A stretch of 11,936 nucleotides of DNA from the NCBI GenBank assembly GCA_030151765.1, contig JASLCW010000013.1, positions 1 to 11,936 on the forward strand. Direction: 5' to 3'. The number at the start of each line of letters is the position of its first letter. Position 1 is the first letter of the stretch. Positions 4,978-11,322 of the stretch are shown here, piece by piece. The notes beneath the pieces are model-generated. The model was not told the DNA's origin, made no database searches, and was given only the letters and a program-made list of their open reading frames with translations. This DNA is from Marmoricola sp. (lineage in GTDB: Bacteria > Actinomycetota > Actinomycetes > Propionibacteriales > Nocardioidaceae). Both the position numbers and the translations under genes were made by a program.

Positions 4978-6543
4978 ATGCATACCCTCACGACCTCTGC
5001 CCTGTCCTTCACCTGGCCCGACGGCACCATCGTCTTCAACGACCTCTCCGTCGAGGTGCCGGCCGGCCGGAGCGCACTCGTCGGCGTCAACGGCTCCGGC
5101 AAGTCCACGCTGCTGCGCCTGCTCGCCGGTGAGATCGTCCCGACCAGCGGCTCGGTGACCTCGACCGGACGCGTCGGCTATCTGCGCCAGGACCTCACCC
5201 TGCGCACCGGCGTACGCGTCGACGAGCATCTCGGCATCGCCGCGATCCGTCGTGCACTCGCGGCCATCGCCGACGGCGACGTCGGCCAGGAGCACTTCGA
5301 CGTCGTCGGCGACGCCTGGGACGTCGAGGACCGTGCCGCCGCCGTACTGAGCCGCCTCGGTCTCGGCATCGACGTTCTCGACCGGCCACTGGGCGAGCTC
5401 TCCGGCGGCGAGGTGGTCCAGCTCGGGCTCGCCCGGGTCCTCCTCTCGGAGCCCGATGTCCTTCTGCTCGACGAACCGACGAACAACCTCGACCGGCAGG
5501 CACGCACGCGCCTGTACGACATCGTCGACGGCTTCCGCGGGACGCTCCTCGTGGTCAGTCACGATCGCGAGCTGCTCGAGCGGGTCGAACGGGTCGCCGA
5601 CCTGCACGACGGCCGGATCCGCTGGTACGGCGGCAACCTGACCGACTACGAGCAGCAGCTGGCCGTCGAGCAGGATGCCGCGGCGCAGGCGCTCAGGGCC
5701 GCACAGTCGGAGGTCCGCCGCGAGCAGCGCGATCGGCAGCAGGTCGATCGTGTCCTCGCCGGACGGCGCCGGGTGGCCGCGAAGGCCGCGGAGAACATCC
5801 CCCGCATCGTGGCCGGCGCGAAGCAGCGCAAGGCGGAGGTGTCCGCCGCCAAGTACACCGCGGTGCACGACGACCGGCTCAACGACGCGCGCGGGCGGCT
5901 GGACGAGGCGGAGTCACGGGTCCGCGAGGTGGCCGAGATCAGGGTGGATCTGCCCGAGACCGTCGTACCGGAGCGGCGGATGGTGCTGCGCGCGCACGAC
6001 CTCGTGCTGCGCAACGGACTGAGTGTCGATCTCGACATCGACGGCCCCGAACGCATCGCGGTCACCGGTCCCAACGGCAGCGGCAAGACCACGCTGCTGC
6101 ACACCATCGCCGGGCTGCTCGCACCCTCGGCAGGGTCGGTCGACCTCCGCGTGCCCACGCGCGTGCTGCGGCAGCGCCTGGACCTGCTCGACGACGAGTT
6201 GTCGATCGCGGACAACGTCGCCCGGGTCGCACCCACGGCCTCGGTGAACGACATCCGCGCGCGACTGGCCCGCTTCACCTTCCGCGGCAAGGCCGCCGAT
6301 CAGCGAGCCGGCACGCTCTCCGGCGGCGAACGCTTCCGGGCCACGCTGGCCGCGTTGCTGCTGGCCGATCCGGCACCGCAACTGCTGCTCCTGGACGAAC
6401 CGACCAACAATCTCGACTTCGCCAGTCAGCGGCAGCTGGTCGGCGCCTTGTCGTCGTACGGCGGCGCACTGGTGGTGGTCAGCCACGACGAGCACTTCCT
6501 CGCCGAGATCGGCATCACCCGAAGGCTCGAGTTGAGTGCCTGA
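4978..6543 (+). CDS. ABC-F family ATPase (ribosome-associated; possible antibiotic-resistance type)
   Basis: 521 residues, two ABC ATPase domains on one chain and no membrane segments, which is the ABC-F layout. Domain 1: Walker A GVNGSGKST (36–44), signature LSGGE (141–145), Walker B VLLLDEPTNNLD (161–172), switch SHD (194–196). The inter-domain arm (about 222–320) is rich in Arg, Ala, Gln and Glu and predicted as a helical hairpin. Domain 2: Walker A GPNGSGKTT (364–372), LSGGE (447–451), Walker B with DEPTNNLD (473–480), SHD (502–504). Both sites keep their catalytic residues. ABC-F proteins bind the ribosomal E site and either tune translation or displace antibiotics; which applies here cannot be told from motifs. 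ATG 4978 is supported by GGAG 6 nt upstream. The leader carries a putative attenuator. The gene ends in a hairpin at 6545–6562. Confidence 0.93.
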   Translation: MHTLTTSALSFTWPDGTIVFNDLSVEVPAGRSALVGVNGSGKSTLLRLLAGEIVPTSGSVTSTGRVGYLRQDLTLRTGVRVDEHLGIAAIRRALAAIADGDVGQEHFDVVGDAWDVEDRAAAVLSRLGLGIDVLDRPLGELSGGEVVQLGLARVLLSEPDVLLLDEPTNNLDRQARTRLYDIVDGFRGTLLVVSHDRELLERVERVADLHDGRIRWYGGNLTDYEQQLAVEQDAAAQALRAAQSEVRREQRDRQQVDRVLAGRRRVAAKAAENIPRIVAGAKQRKAEVSAAKYTAVHDDRLNDARGRLDEAESRVREVAEIRVDLPETVVPERRMVLRAHDLVLRNGLSVDLDIDGPERIAVTGPNGSGKTTLLHTIAGLLAPSAGSVDLRVPTRVLRQRLDLLDDELSIADNVARVAPTASVNDIRARLARFTFRGKAADQRAGTLSGGERFRATLAALLLADPAPQLLLLDEPTNNLDFASQRQLVGALSSYGGALVVVSHDEHFLAEIGITRRLELSA

Positions 6544-6544
6544 G

Positions 6545-6562
6545 GACGCGCTCCGGCGCGTC
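6545..6562. terminator. bidirectional hairpin terminator with UNCG tetraloop
   Basis: GACGCGC–TCCG–GCGCGTC, a perfect 7-bp stem. The loop closed by C and G is of the very stable UNCG class. It lies 1 nt after the ABC-F stop and 17 nt before the stop of the convergent thioesterase gene, so it can serve both. No U-tract follows, as is usual in high-GC actinobacteria. Confidence 0.7.
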
Positions 6563-6579
6563 GTGGGGCACTCGACCCG

Positions 6580-7401
6580 TCAGGATCGCGGGGCGAGCGC
6601 GAGCTGACGGGACTGGGCCACGAGGCGATCGGCCGAATCCCAGACCTCGCAGTCCTCCTCGAAGAAGCCTCCGGCGAAATTGCGGCTTTCGTGGCGGATC
6701 CGCAATGGGCCGGGCGCCGGCGTCGCGCGGACGTGCACGGTCAGCTCGAGGGTGGGCGCCCAGCCCGGCATGCCGAGCTCGAAGGTCACCGGCGGCAGCG
6801 TGTCGACGACGGTGAGCAGGGCGATCGCGTCGATGGGGCGGCCGTCGGCGAGCTCGAACCAGGCCTGGATGGCGGCTTTGCCGCTCGGCTCGCCACCGGC
6901 GAAGGCGACTGCGTTGACCGGGTCCATCCGCATCGCGAATCGGTCGAGCATCGGCACGAAGGCCTTCACCTCGGCCGGGGCGTCCGAGGTGAGCACGCAC
7001 TCCTCGATCGGCGGCAGCGCGGGTGGGGTCGCGGTCGTCCTGATGTCACCCTCGACGCGGGTGAGATCGCCGTACGTCGCCAGTGCGGAGATCCGGTCGA
7101 CGACCCGTCCCTCTACCTCCTGCCTCAGCGTCGCACGGACCGTCGAGGTGCCCTTGCCGCGACGCAGCTCCTCGACGCGCACGGTCGCCGGTCCCGGCGC
7201 GGTGGCGGAGAGGTAGTAGGCGCTGATCGTGTAGGGATCGGGATGACCTTCGAGCTGCATCTTGATCGCGTTGCCGATCACCGACAGCAGGTAGCCGCCG
7301 TTGACGCCGCCACCGACCACCCAGCCCGCCTGGATGTCTGCTGCGTACTCGCCCGCTCCCGCGGGCGACACCTCGATGGCCTCGTCGTACTCATAACCCA
7401 T
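6580..7401 (-). CDS. double-hotdog acyl-CoA thioesterase family protein
   Basis: 273 residues, matching two fused hotdog domains as in TesB-like thioesterases, which hydrolyse acyl-CoA to free acid and CoA in the cytoplasm. The first half has the family hallmark AGWVVGGGVNGGYLLSVIG (25–43) followed by strands with TISAYYLSATAPGP and a substrate-tunnel segment TVRATLRQ. The second half has IQAWFELADGRPID, LGMPGWAPTLELTVHVRA and the closing NFAGGFFEEDCEVWDSADRL. The ATG at 7401 is the only sensible start, with TAGCCT 6 nt upstream. It lies 51 nt behind the OYE-type reductase on the same strand; together they could act on unsaturated acyl-CoA or similar substrates, which is an inference. Chain-length preference cannot be read from sequence. 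Confidence 0.85.
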   Translation of the reverse strand: MGYEYDEAIEVSPAGAGEYAADIQAGWVVGGGVNGGYLLSVIGNAIKMQLEGHPDPYTISAYYLSATAPGPATVRVEELRRGKGTSTVRATLRQEVEGRVVDRISALATYGDLTRVEGDIRTTATPPALPPIEECVLTSDAPAEVKAFVPMLDRFAMRMDPVNAVAFAGGEPSGKAAIQAWFELADGRPIDAIALLTVVDTLPPVTFELGMPGWAPTLELTVHVRATPAPGPLRIRHESRNFAGGFFEEDCEVWDSADRLVAQSRQLALAPRS

Positions 7402-7407
7402 GCAGAC

Positions 7408-7413
7408 AGGCTA
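7408..7413 (-). promoter_or_regulatory. candidate -10 box of the thioesterase gene, leaderless type
   Basis: TAGCCT on the minus strand, 6 nt before the ATG at 7401. Farther upstream TTGATC, inside the 8-bp palindrome TTGATCAA (7431–7438), could be a -35, but the spacer would be about 20 nt, too long for a strong promoter. The gene may also be read through from the reductase gene. Confidence 0.4.
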
Positions 7414-7452
7414 AGGACGAGCGCCCCCGGTTTGATCAATGCGTGCGCAAGG

Positions 7453-8628
7453 TCACGCCTTCGTGATGACGGGGCAGTGCGTTCCGGTGAAGTTCGTCGG
7501 CATGCAGAGATTGCAGTGGATGCACAGCGATTCGGTGGCGGCATCGGCCTGGATCCGGTTCACGAGATCAGGCTCGCGGAGCAGCGCGCGTGCCATCGCG
7601 ACGTACTGGAAGCCCTCCTGCATCGCGGTGTCGATACCCGCGCGGTCGACGATGCCGCCGAGCAGGATCAGCGGCAGGCCGACCTCGGCCCGCACCTTCT
7701 TCGCGAGGTCGAGCAGGTAGAGGTCGTGGTAGGGGTACTCGCGGATGAAGCGCTTGCCCATCAGCCGTACGCCGGCGCGGATCGGCTGGTGCATCACCGC
7801 GGCGAATTCCTTGACCGGCGCACCTCCCCGGAAGAGGAACATCGGGTTGAGCAGCGAGGAGCCGGCGGTGAGCTCGAGGGCGTCGACGGTGCCGTCGGAC
7901 TCGAGCCACTGCGCCGTCTGCGTGGACTCCTCGATGCTGATGCCGCCACGGACGCCGTCGGTCATGTTCAGCTTGGCGGTGATGGCGATCCGATCACCCA
8001 CACGGTCGCGGACCGCACGCATGACGCCGCGTGCCACCTTGGCGCGATTCTCGAGGGAACCGCCGTACGCGTCCTTGCGGTGGTTGACCTTCGGGCTGAG
8101 GAAGGCACTCATGAAGTAGCTGTGGCCGAGGTGCACCTCGATCGCGTCGAAGCCCGCCTCGATGGCGCGCTCGGCGGCGTCGGCGTGTGCCCCGGTGATG
8201 CGCACGATGTCGGCCTCGGTGGCCGGGCGGGTCATCCGGGCGCCCTGGTTGGGGAAAGCCCGGCTCGGTCCGATCGCGGGCAGCTTCGTGCCGCGCGGAT
8301 CCGCGACCGGACCGGCATGACCGATCTGGGCGGCCGCGGCGGCACCCTCGGCATGGATCGTGTCGGTCAGCCGACGCAGCCCGGCCATCGCCTCGTCGCG
8401 CCACCAGATCTGGTCGCCCGACGTCCGTCCTTCGGGAGCCACGGCGAGATAGGCGACGGTGCACAGCCCGACCCCGCCCGCGGCGTACGCGCGGTGGAAG
8501 TCGACGAGTTCGTCGGTGACGAGCCCGTTACGGGCCCACCCCTCGTAGGTCGCCGCCTTGATCACCCGGTTGCGGAGGGTGACCGGTCCGAGCCGTGCCG
8601 GAGCGAAGGGATCTAGAACGTGTTCCAC
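7453..8628 (-). CDS. Old Yellow Enzyme-type NADH:flavin oxidoreductase with C-terminal Cys cluster
   Basis: 391 residues, an FMN-binding TIM barrel of the OYE family that reduces activated C=C bonds with NAD(P)H. N-terminal LGPVTLRNRVIKAAT (13–27) binds FMN. AAQIGHAG (99–106) and EVHLGHSYFMSAFLSP (164–179) line the active site, with His166/His169 and Tyr171. NHRKDAYGGSLENR (182–195) is the family signature. GGIVDRAGIDTAMQEGFQYVAMARALLREPDL (324–355) is the phosphate-binding end of the barrel. Cys369, 372, 375 and 385 form C-x2-C-x2-C-x9-C, resembling the 4Fe-4S site of trimethylamine dehydrogenase and 2,4-dienoyl-CoA reductase. Those enzymes continue with a FAD/NAD domain; this chain ends 6 residues after the last Cys. 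GTG 8628 is chosen because TACGCT lies 6 nt upstream. Substrate unknown. Confidence 0.9.
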   Translation of the reverse strand: MEHVLDPFAPARLGPVTLRNRVIKAATYEGWARNGLVTDELVDFHRAYAAGGVGLCTVAYLAVAPEGRTSGDQIWWRDEAMAGLRRLTDTIHAEGAAAAAQIGHAGPVADPRGTKLPAIGPSRAFPNQGARMTRPATEADIVRITGAHADAAERAIEAGFDAIEVHLGHSYFMSAFLSPKVNHRKDAYGGSLENRAKVARGVMRAVRDRVGDRIAITAKLNMTDGVRGGISIEESTQTAQWLESDGTVDALELTAGSSLLNPMFLFRGGAPVKEFAAVMHQPIRAGVRLMGKRFIREYPYHDLYLLDLAKKVRAEVGLPLILLGGIVDRAGIDTAMQEGFQYVAMARALLREPDLVNRIQADAATESLCIHCNLCMPTNFTGTHCPVITKA

Positions 8629-8634
8629 TCGGGC

Positions 8635-8640
8635 AGCGTA
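8635..8640 (-). promoter_or_regulatory. candidate -10 box of the OYE gene, leaderless type
   Basis: TACGCT on the minus strand, 6 nt before the GTG at 8628. A -35 with a 17-nt spacer would fall at 8658–8663, inside the palindrome at 8653–8662. No Shine-Dalgarno precedes the GTG. Confidence 0.45.
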
Positions 8641-8652
8641 CTGCGCCCGACA

Positions 8653-8662
8653 CCCCTAGGGG
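8653..8662. repeat. perfect 10-bp palindrome between divergent OYE and SRPBCC genes
   Basis: CCCCTAGGGG lies 25 nt before the SRPBCC start and 24 nt before the OYE start. It overlaps the expected -35 position of both promoters. It could be an operator for a dimeric regulator; it could also be chance. Confidence 0.35.
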
Positions 8663-8675
8663 CAGCGTCCACGGG

Positions 8676-8681
8676 CATACT
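8676..8681 (+). promoter_or_regulatory. candidate -10 box of the SRPBCC gene, leaderless type
   Basis: CATACT ends 6 nt before the ATG at 8688. It keeps the conserved A and last T but not the first T of the -10 consensus. No Shine-Dalgarno is present in the gap (CGGCTC). Confidence 0.4.
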
Positions 8682-8687
8682 CGGCTC

Positions 8688-9167
8688 ATGCAGCCCGAAT
8701 CGCTCGAGGACCGGATCGAGATCGACGTCCCGCCCGCGCGGGTGTGGGAACTGATCGGCGACGTACGCCGGATGTCCGACTGGAGCCCCCAGGTGACCTC
8801 CACACGCCTGCGCGAGGGCTTCGAGCGGGTCGAGGTCGGCACGGAGTTCACCAACCGCAATGCCGAGGGCGAGCTGACCTGGACCACGCACGGTCGCGTC
8901 GTCCGCTACGAGCCGGGGCGGCTGCTCGCCTTCCGGGTCGAGGAGAACTGGGCGGTCTGGGCCTTCGAGCTCGAGCCGACGACGACCGGCACCCTCCTCA
9001 CCGAGCGCCGCGAGACACCGGAGGGCATCTCCCCGCTGTCGATCGAGCTGACTGACGGCTTCTTCGGCGGGCAGACGAAGTTCACCGAGATGATGCGGGC
9101 CGGCGTACGGGAGACGCTGGAGCGGATCAAGGCGGCCGCGGAAAGCAGTGTCATCCCGAAGGACTGA
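8688..9167 (+). CDS. SRPBCC (START-like) family protein
   Basis: 159 residues, a single helix-grip domain with a hydrophobic cavity for lipid, polyketide or other non-polar ligands. Typical marks are the opening strand DRIEIDVPPARVWELIGDVRRMSDW (8–32), the strands GTEFTNRNAEGELTWTTHGRV (51–71), YEPGRLLAFRVEENWAVWAFEL (74–95), and the long C-terminal helix covering about 126–153 (MMRAGVRETLERIKAAAE). No signal peptide. ATG 8688 is preferred over the upstream ATG at 8595, which lies inside the OYE gene on the other strand. It is divergent from the OYE gene and 16 nt upstream of the AAA ATPase. Whether it is an enzyme (cyclase-like), a carrier or a regulator cannot be told. Confidence 0.85.
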   Translation: MQPESLEDRIEIDVPPARVWELIGDVRRMSDWSPQVTSTRLREGFERVEVGTEFTNRNAEGELTWTTHGRVVRYEPGRLLAFRVEENWAVWAFELEPTTTGTLLTERRETPEGISPLSIELTDGFFGGQTKFTEMMRAGVRETLERIKAAAESSVIPKD

Positions 9168-9171
9168 CTCC

Positions 9172-9177
9172 TAGTGT
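9172..9177 (+). promoter_or_regulatory. candidate -10 box of the AAA ATPase gene, leaderless type
   Basis: TAGTGT lies 6 nt before the ATG at 9184, in the 16-nt gap after the SRPBCC gene. GTGTCA, 18 nt upstream (9148–9153), is a weak -35 candidate. The gap sequence TCCTCC is not a Shine-Dalgarno, so translation would be leaderless or by read-through coupling. Confidence 0.45.
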
Positions 9178-9183
9178 TCCTCC

Positions 9184-10656
9184 ATGGAACACGACTTCGG
9201 ATGGTTCGCCTACAGCCCGCTCGACGGCCCGGCCGTCACGACGACGGCGACCAATGACGCCGAGGAGCCCTTCGAACTGGCGGATGTGCGCCGCTACGGT
9301 CGCCAGCTGGTACGCCGCTTCGTGCACCAGGCTCGTGCCGCCGAACGACCCACCTTGCGCAATGCCATCGAGAACCACCTCGGCGGCCCCGCACAGGACC
9401 TGCCGGTCGTCGAGGAGCGCTGGCCGGCGTACGAGCATGTCAACGTGCAGGCGGCGCTGGACGCCGTACTCGCCCATCGCCCGCACGAGCTGGTGGGCCT
9501 CACGAACTATCGCCACCGCGGACCCTTCGGGCTCTCCGACCTGCTGAACCGCGATCCCTTCCATGGCATGCACGAGCCGCAGATGGGAAATGTCACCCGG
9601 GTCCCGCTCCCCAGCGGACCCGGCGGGGCGACGCGCGAGTGCCTGCGTGCCGCGTTGATCCTCACCGCGGATGCAGGTACGCCGATCGCCGTCCTCGTGG
9701 TCGGCCCGGACCCGGAGAGCGGCTCCCACGAGGTGGGCCTGGAGTTCATCGGGCGCGAGCTCGAGCGAACCCAGGAGTTGGCCGCGGAGATCCGCGCCCG
9801 GGCGCTCGAGCTCAACGTCTATCGCGGCCAGGTCGTGTCCTTCGGGCACAGCATGTTCGGTGAGCGCTCCTCGCTGCTCCGCTTCCACGACCGCCCCGAG
9901 ATGACGCCCGACGAGCTGATCCTCCCGGCCGAGACCTTCGCCGACGTACGACGCCAGGTGGTCGGCGTCGCGCGCAACAGCGACCGGCTGCGTGCCGCCG
10001 GGCAGCATCTCAAGCGCGGTCTGCTGCTGTACGGGCCGCCGGGCGTCGGCAAGACGCACACCGTCCGCTATCTGACGGGTGAGCTGACCGGCACGACGAT
10101 CATCCAGCTCACCGGCGAGACTCTCGGCGGCATCAGGGAGGCCTGCTCGATCGCCCGTACCCTGCAGCCGTCGATGATCGTCGTCGAGGATGTCGACCTG
10201 ATCGCCCAGGAACGCGACCACTACGACGGCTCCGCGCCGCTGCTGTTCACCCTGCTCAACGAGATGGACGGCCTCGACGAGGACGCCGACGTCACCTTCC
10301 TGCTCACCACGAACCGGGCCGACCTGCTCGAGCCCGCCCTCGCATCCCGTCCTGGCCGGGTCGACCAGGCCGTGCGCATCGACGTACCAGATCGCGAGGC
10401 GCGACGCCGGCTCATCGAGCTGTACCGCGGCTCCCTCGATATCGACCTGGCCCGCATCGACGGTGTGCTCGACCGGACCGACGGGGTCACCGCGTCCTTC
10501 CTCAAGGAATTGCTCCGCCGCTCCGCCGTGATCGCCGCCGATCGCGACGAGGCCGCCACCCTCAGTGTCACCGCCGACGATCTCGACCAGGCCCTGGCCG
10601 ACCTGCTGGACACGCGCAATGCGATGACACGTGCCGCTCTAGGCTTCCAGGAGTGA
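9184..10656 (+). CDS. AAA-family ATPase with uncharacterised N-terminal half
   Basis: 490 residues. Residues 1–240 match no family I recognise: an acidic start, a basic helix (ADVRRYGRQLVRRFVHQARA, 33–52), a segment with HELVGLTNYRHRGPFGL (101–117), then a strand–helix region to 225. A linker leads to a single AAA domain at about 245–480. It has Walker A GPPGVGKT (284–291), a Walker B read as MIVVEDVD (331–338), sensor 1 TTNRADLLEPAL (375–386), arginine fingers in SRPGRVDQ (388–395) and a helical lid (DREARRRLIELYRGS). The Walker B acidic pair is Glu-Asp rather than Asp-Glu, as in BCS1-type AAA proteins. The domain likely forms a ring and remodels or unfolds something; the substrate is unknown. 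Possible functional links with SRPBCC and the small membrane protein downstream rest on position only. Confidence 0.88.
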   Translation: MEHDFGWFAYSPLDGPAVTTTATNDAEEPFELADVRRYGRQLVRRFVHQARAAERPTLRNAIENHLGGPAQDLPVVEERWPAYEHVNVQAALDAVLAHRPHELVGLTNYRHRGPFGLSDLLNRDPFHGMHEPQMGNVTRVPLPSGPGGATRECLRAALILTADAGTPIAVLVVGPDPESGSHEVGLEFIGRELERTQELAAEIRARALELNVYRGQVVSFGHSMFGERSSLLRFHDRPEMTPDELILPAETFADVRRQVVGVARNSDRLRAAGQHLKRGLLLYGPPGVGKTHTVRYLTGELTGTTIIQLTGETLGGIREACSIARTLQPSMIVVEDVDLIAQERDHYDGSAPLLFTLLNEMDGLDEDADVTFLLTTNRADLLEPALASRPGRVDQAVRIDVPDREARRRLIELYRGSLDIDLARIDGVLDRTDGVTASFLKELLRRSAVIAADRDEAATLSVTADDLDQALADLLDTRNAMTRAALGFQE

Positions 10657-10667
10657 TCCGGAAGGGA

Positions 10668-10673
10668 CACACT
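10668..10673 (+). promoter_or_regulatory. weak candidate -10 box of the small membrane protein gene
   Basis: CACACT ends 6 nt before the ATG at 10680. A purine run GAAGGG (10661–10666) is also present but 13 nt from the ATG, far for a Shine-Dalgarno. TTCCAG (10645–10650) could be a poor -35. Read-through from the ATPase gene, 23 nt upstream, is equally possible. Confidence 0.3.
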
Positions 10674-10679
10674 GAGTAG

Positions 10680-10928
10680 ATGACCACCACTCGAGCTTCG
10701 ACGCCGATTCCGTCGACGTCACCGGTGCTGACCGGCGCGTACGTCGGCGGCGCGGCGTGCGGTGTCATCGGCCTCACCGCAGGGCTGGTCATGGGCCTGC
10801 TCGCCTACCCGCCCACAGCCTGGGCCGCGAGCATCGAGATCGGCCTGCCCGCGACGATCCTCGGCGTGATCGTGGGCATGGGGGTCGGAGCCCTTCTCGC
10901 CTCCTGGCGGCGGCTGACCGCCCGATAG
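10680..10928 (+). CDS. small two-helix membrane protein, function unknown
   Basis: 82 residues. A Thr/Ser/Pro-rich N-terminus (1–16) is followed by two hydrophobic segments at about 17–43 (LTGAYVGGAACGVIGLTAGL and on) and about 53–75 (EIGLPATILGVIVGMGVGALLA). Both are rich in Gly and Ala. A short loop YPPTAWAAS lies between. The C-terminal WRRLTAR is basic, suggesting both ends are cytoplasmic and the loop outside. The Gly-zipper-like pattern hints at helix packing or an oligomer. No family recognised. It follows the AAA ATPase by 23 nt and may be its membrane partner; that is speculation. Confidence 0.7.
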   Translation: MTTTRASTPIPSTSPVLTGAYVGGAACGVIGLTAGLVMGLLAYPPTAWAASIEIGLPATILGVIVGMGVGALLASWRRLTAR

Positions 10929-10942
10929 CGCTGCCGTTGTTT

Positions 10943-10968
10943 CCGATTCCGCCCTCGCGGAGAGTCGG
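10943..10968 (+). terminator. candidate hairpin terminator after the AAA / membrane protein genes
   Basis: Inner stem TCCGC–CCTC–GCGGA (10948–10961) and outer stem CCGA with TCGG (10943–10946 and 10965–10968), separated by a small asymmetric internal loop. It starts 14 nt after the stop at 10928. No U-tract. Confidence 0.45.
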
Positions 10969-10970
10969 AG

Positions 10971-10989
10971 TCGGCGACACTCGGCGACA
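10971..10989 (+). promoter_or_regulatory. 9-bp direct repeat and possible -10 box before the excalibur gene
   Basis: TCGGCGACA occurs twice in tandem, at 10971–10979 and 10981–10989; the second copy runs into the ATG at 10989. GACACT (10976–10981) is 7 nt before the ATG and could be a -10 for a leaderless start. No Shine-Dalgarno in the usual place; the GGAG at 10967–10970 is 18 nt away. Confidence 0.3.
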
Positions 10990-11285
10990 TGAGGACCCGA
11001 CGCAGCTTTGCCCTGACCATCTCGCTCGCCCTGTTCGCGTCAATCGGAGGCGTCACCGCGGCGACCTCTCCCGCGGGTGCCGCGAGCCGTCCCGGCTGGA
11101 CGAAGAACTGCACCGCCTTGAACAAGAAGTTCCCGCACGGAGTGGGCCGGGTGAACGCCCACGACCACACCAGCGGCACGCCGGTGACCAACTTCAAGCA
11201 CTCGAATGCGCTGTACAAGAAGGCGATGAGCTACAACAAGGGCCTCGACCGCGACAAGGACAAGATCGCCTGCGAGAAGCTCTGA
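10989..11285 (+). CDS. secreted excalibur calcium-binding domain protein
   Basis: 98 residues. A signal peptide is clear: RTRRS, then a hydrophobic core FALTISLALFASIGGVTA, then a likely cleavage site around PAGAA|S (after 32). The mature part of about 66 residues has the excalibur pattern: NC (40–41), then GVGRVNAHDHTSGTPVT, NALYKKAMSYNKG and the calcium loop LDRDKDKIACEKL (86–98). Asp87, Asp89 and Asp91 are the likely metal ligands; Cys41 and Cys95 probably form a disulfide. The usual DxDxDG loop has Lys instead of Gly (DRDKDK), which may weaken binding. The domain is common in extracellular actinobacterial proteins; its task is poorly known. It is flanked by hairpins on both sides and is probably a single-gene unit. 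Confidence 0.85.
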   Translation: MRTRRSFALTISLALFASIGGVTAATSPAGAASRPGWTKNCTALNKKFPHGVGRVNAHDHTSGTPVTNFKHSNALYKKAMSYNKGLDRDKDKIACEKL

Positions 11286-11322
11286 CCCCGCGACTCAGCA
11301 AGGGGTTCGCCGGATCTCATTC

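Noticed and set aside
4978..6543. ABC-F as an ABC exporter subunit
   Set aside because: Two ABC domains on one chain without any membrane segment, and no permease gene nearby, fit ABC-F and not a transporter.
7431..7438. TTGATCAA palindrome as an operator before the thioesterase gene
   Set aside because: Only 8 bp and AT-containing; too little to claim, and the spacing to the -10 box is wrong for a -35.
6691..8616. 641-codon open frame on the plus strand across the thioesterase and OYE genes
   Set aside because: It is antisense to two clear enzymes with family motifs; its translation is Arg/Asp/His-rich low-complexity typical of shadow frames in GC-rich DNA, with no recognisable domain.
9151..10221. 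356-codon open frame on the minus strand inside the AAA gene
   Set aside because: Antisense shadow of the ATPase; no promoter box or ribosome-binding site fits its start and its composition is unnatural.
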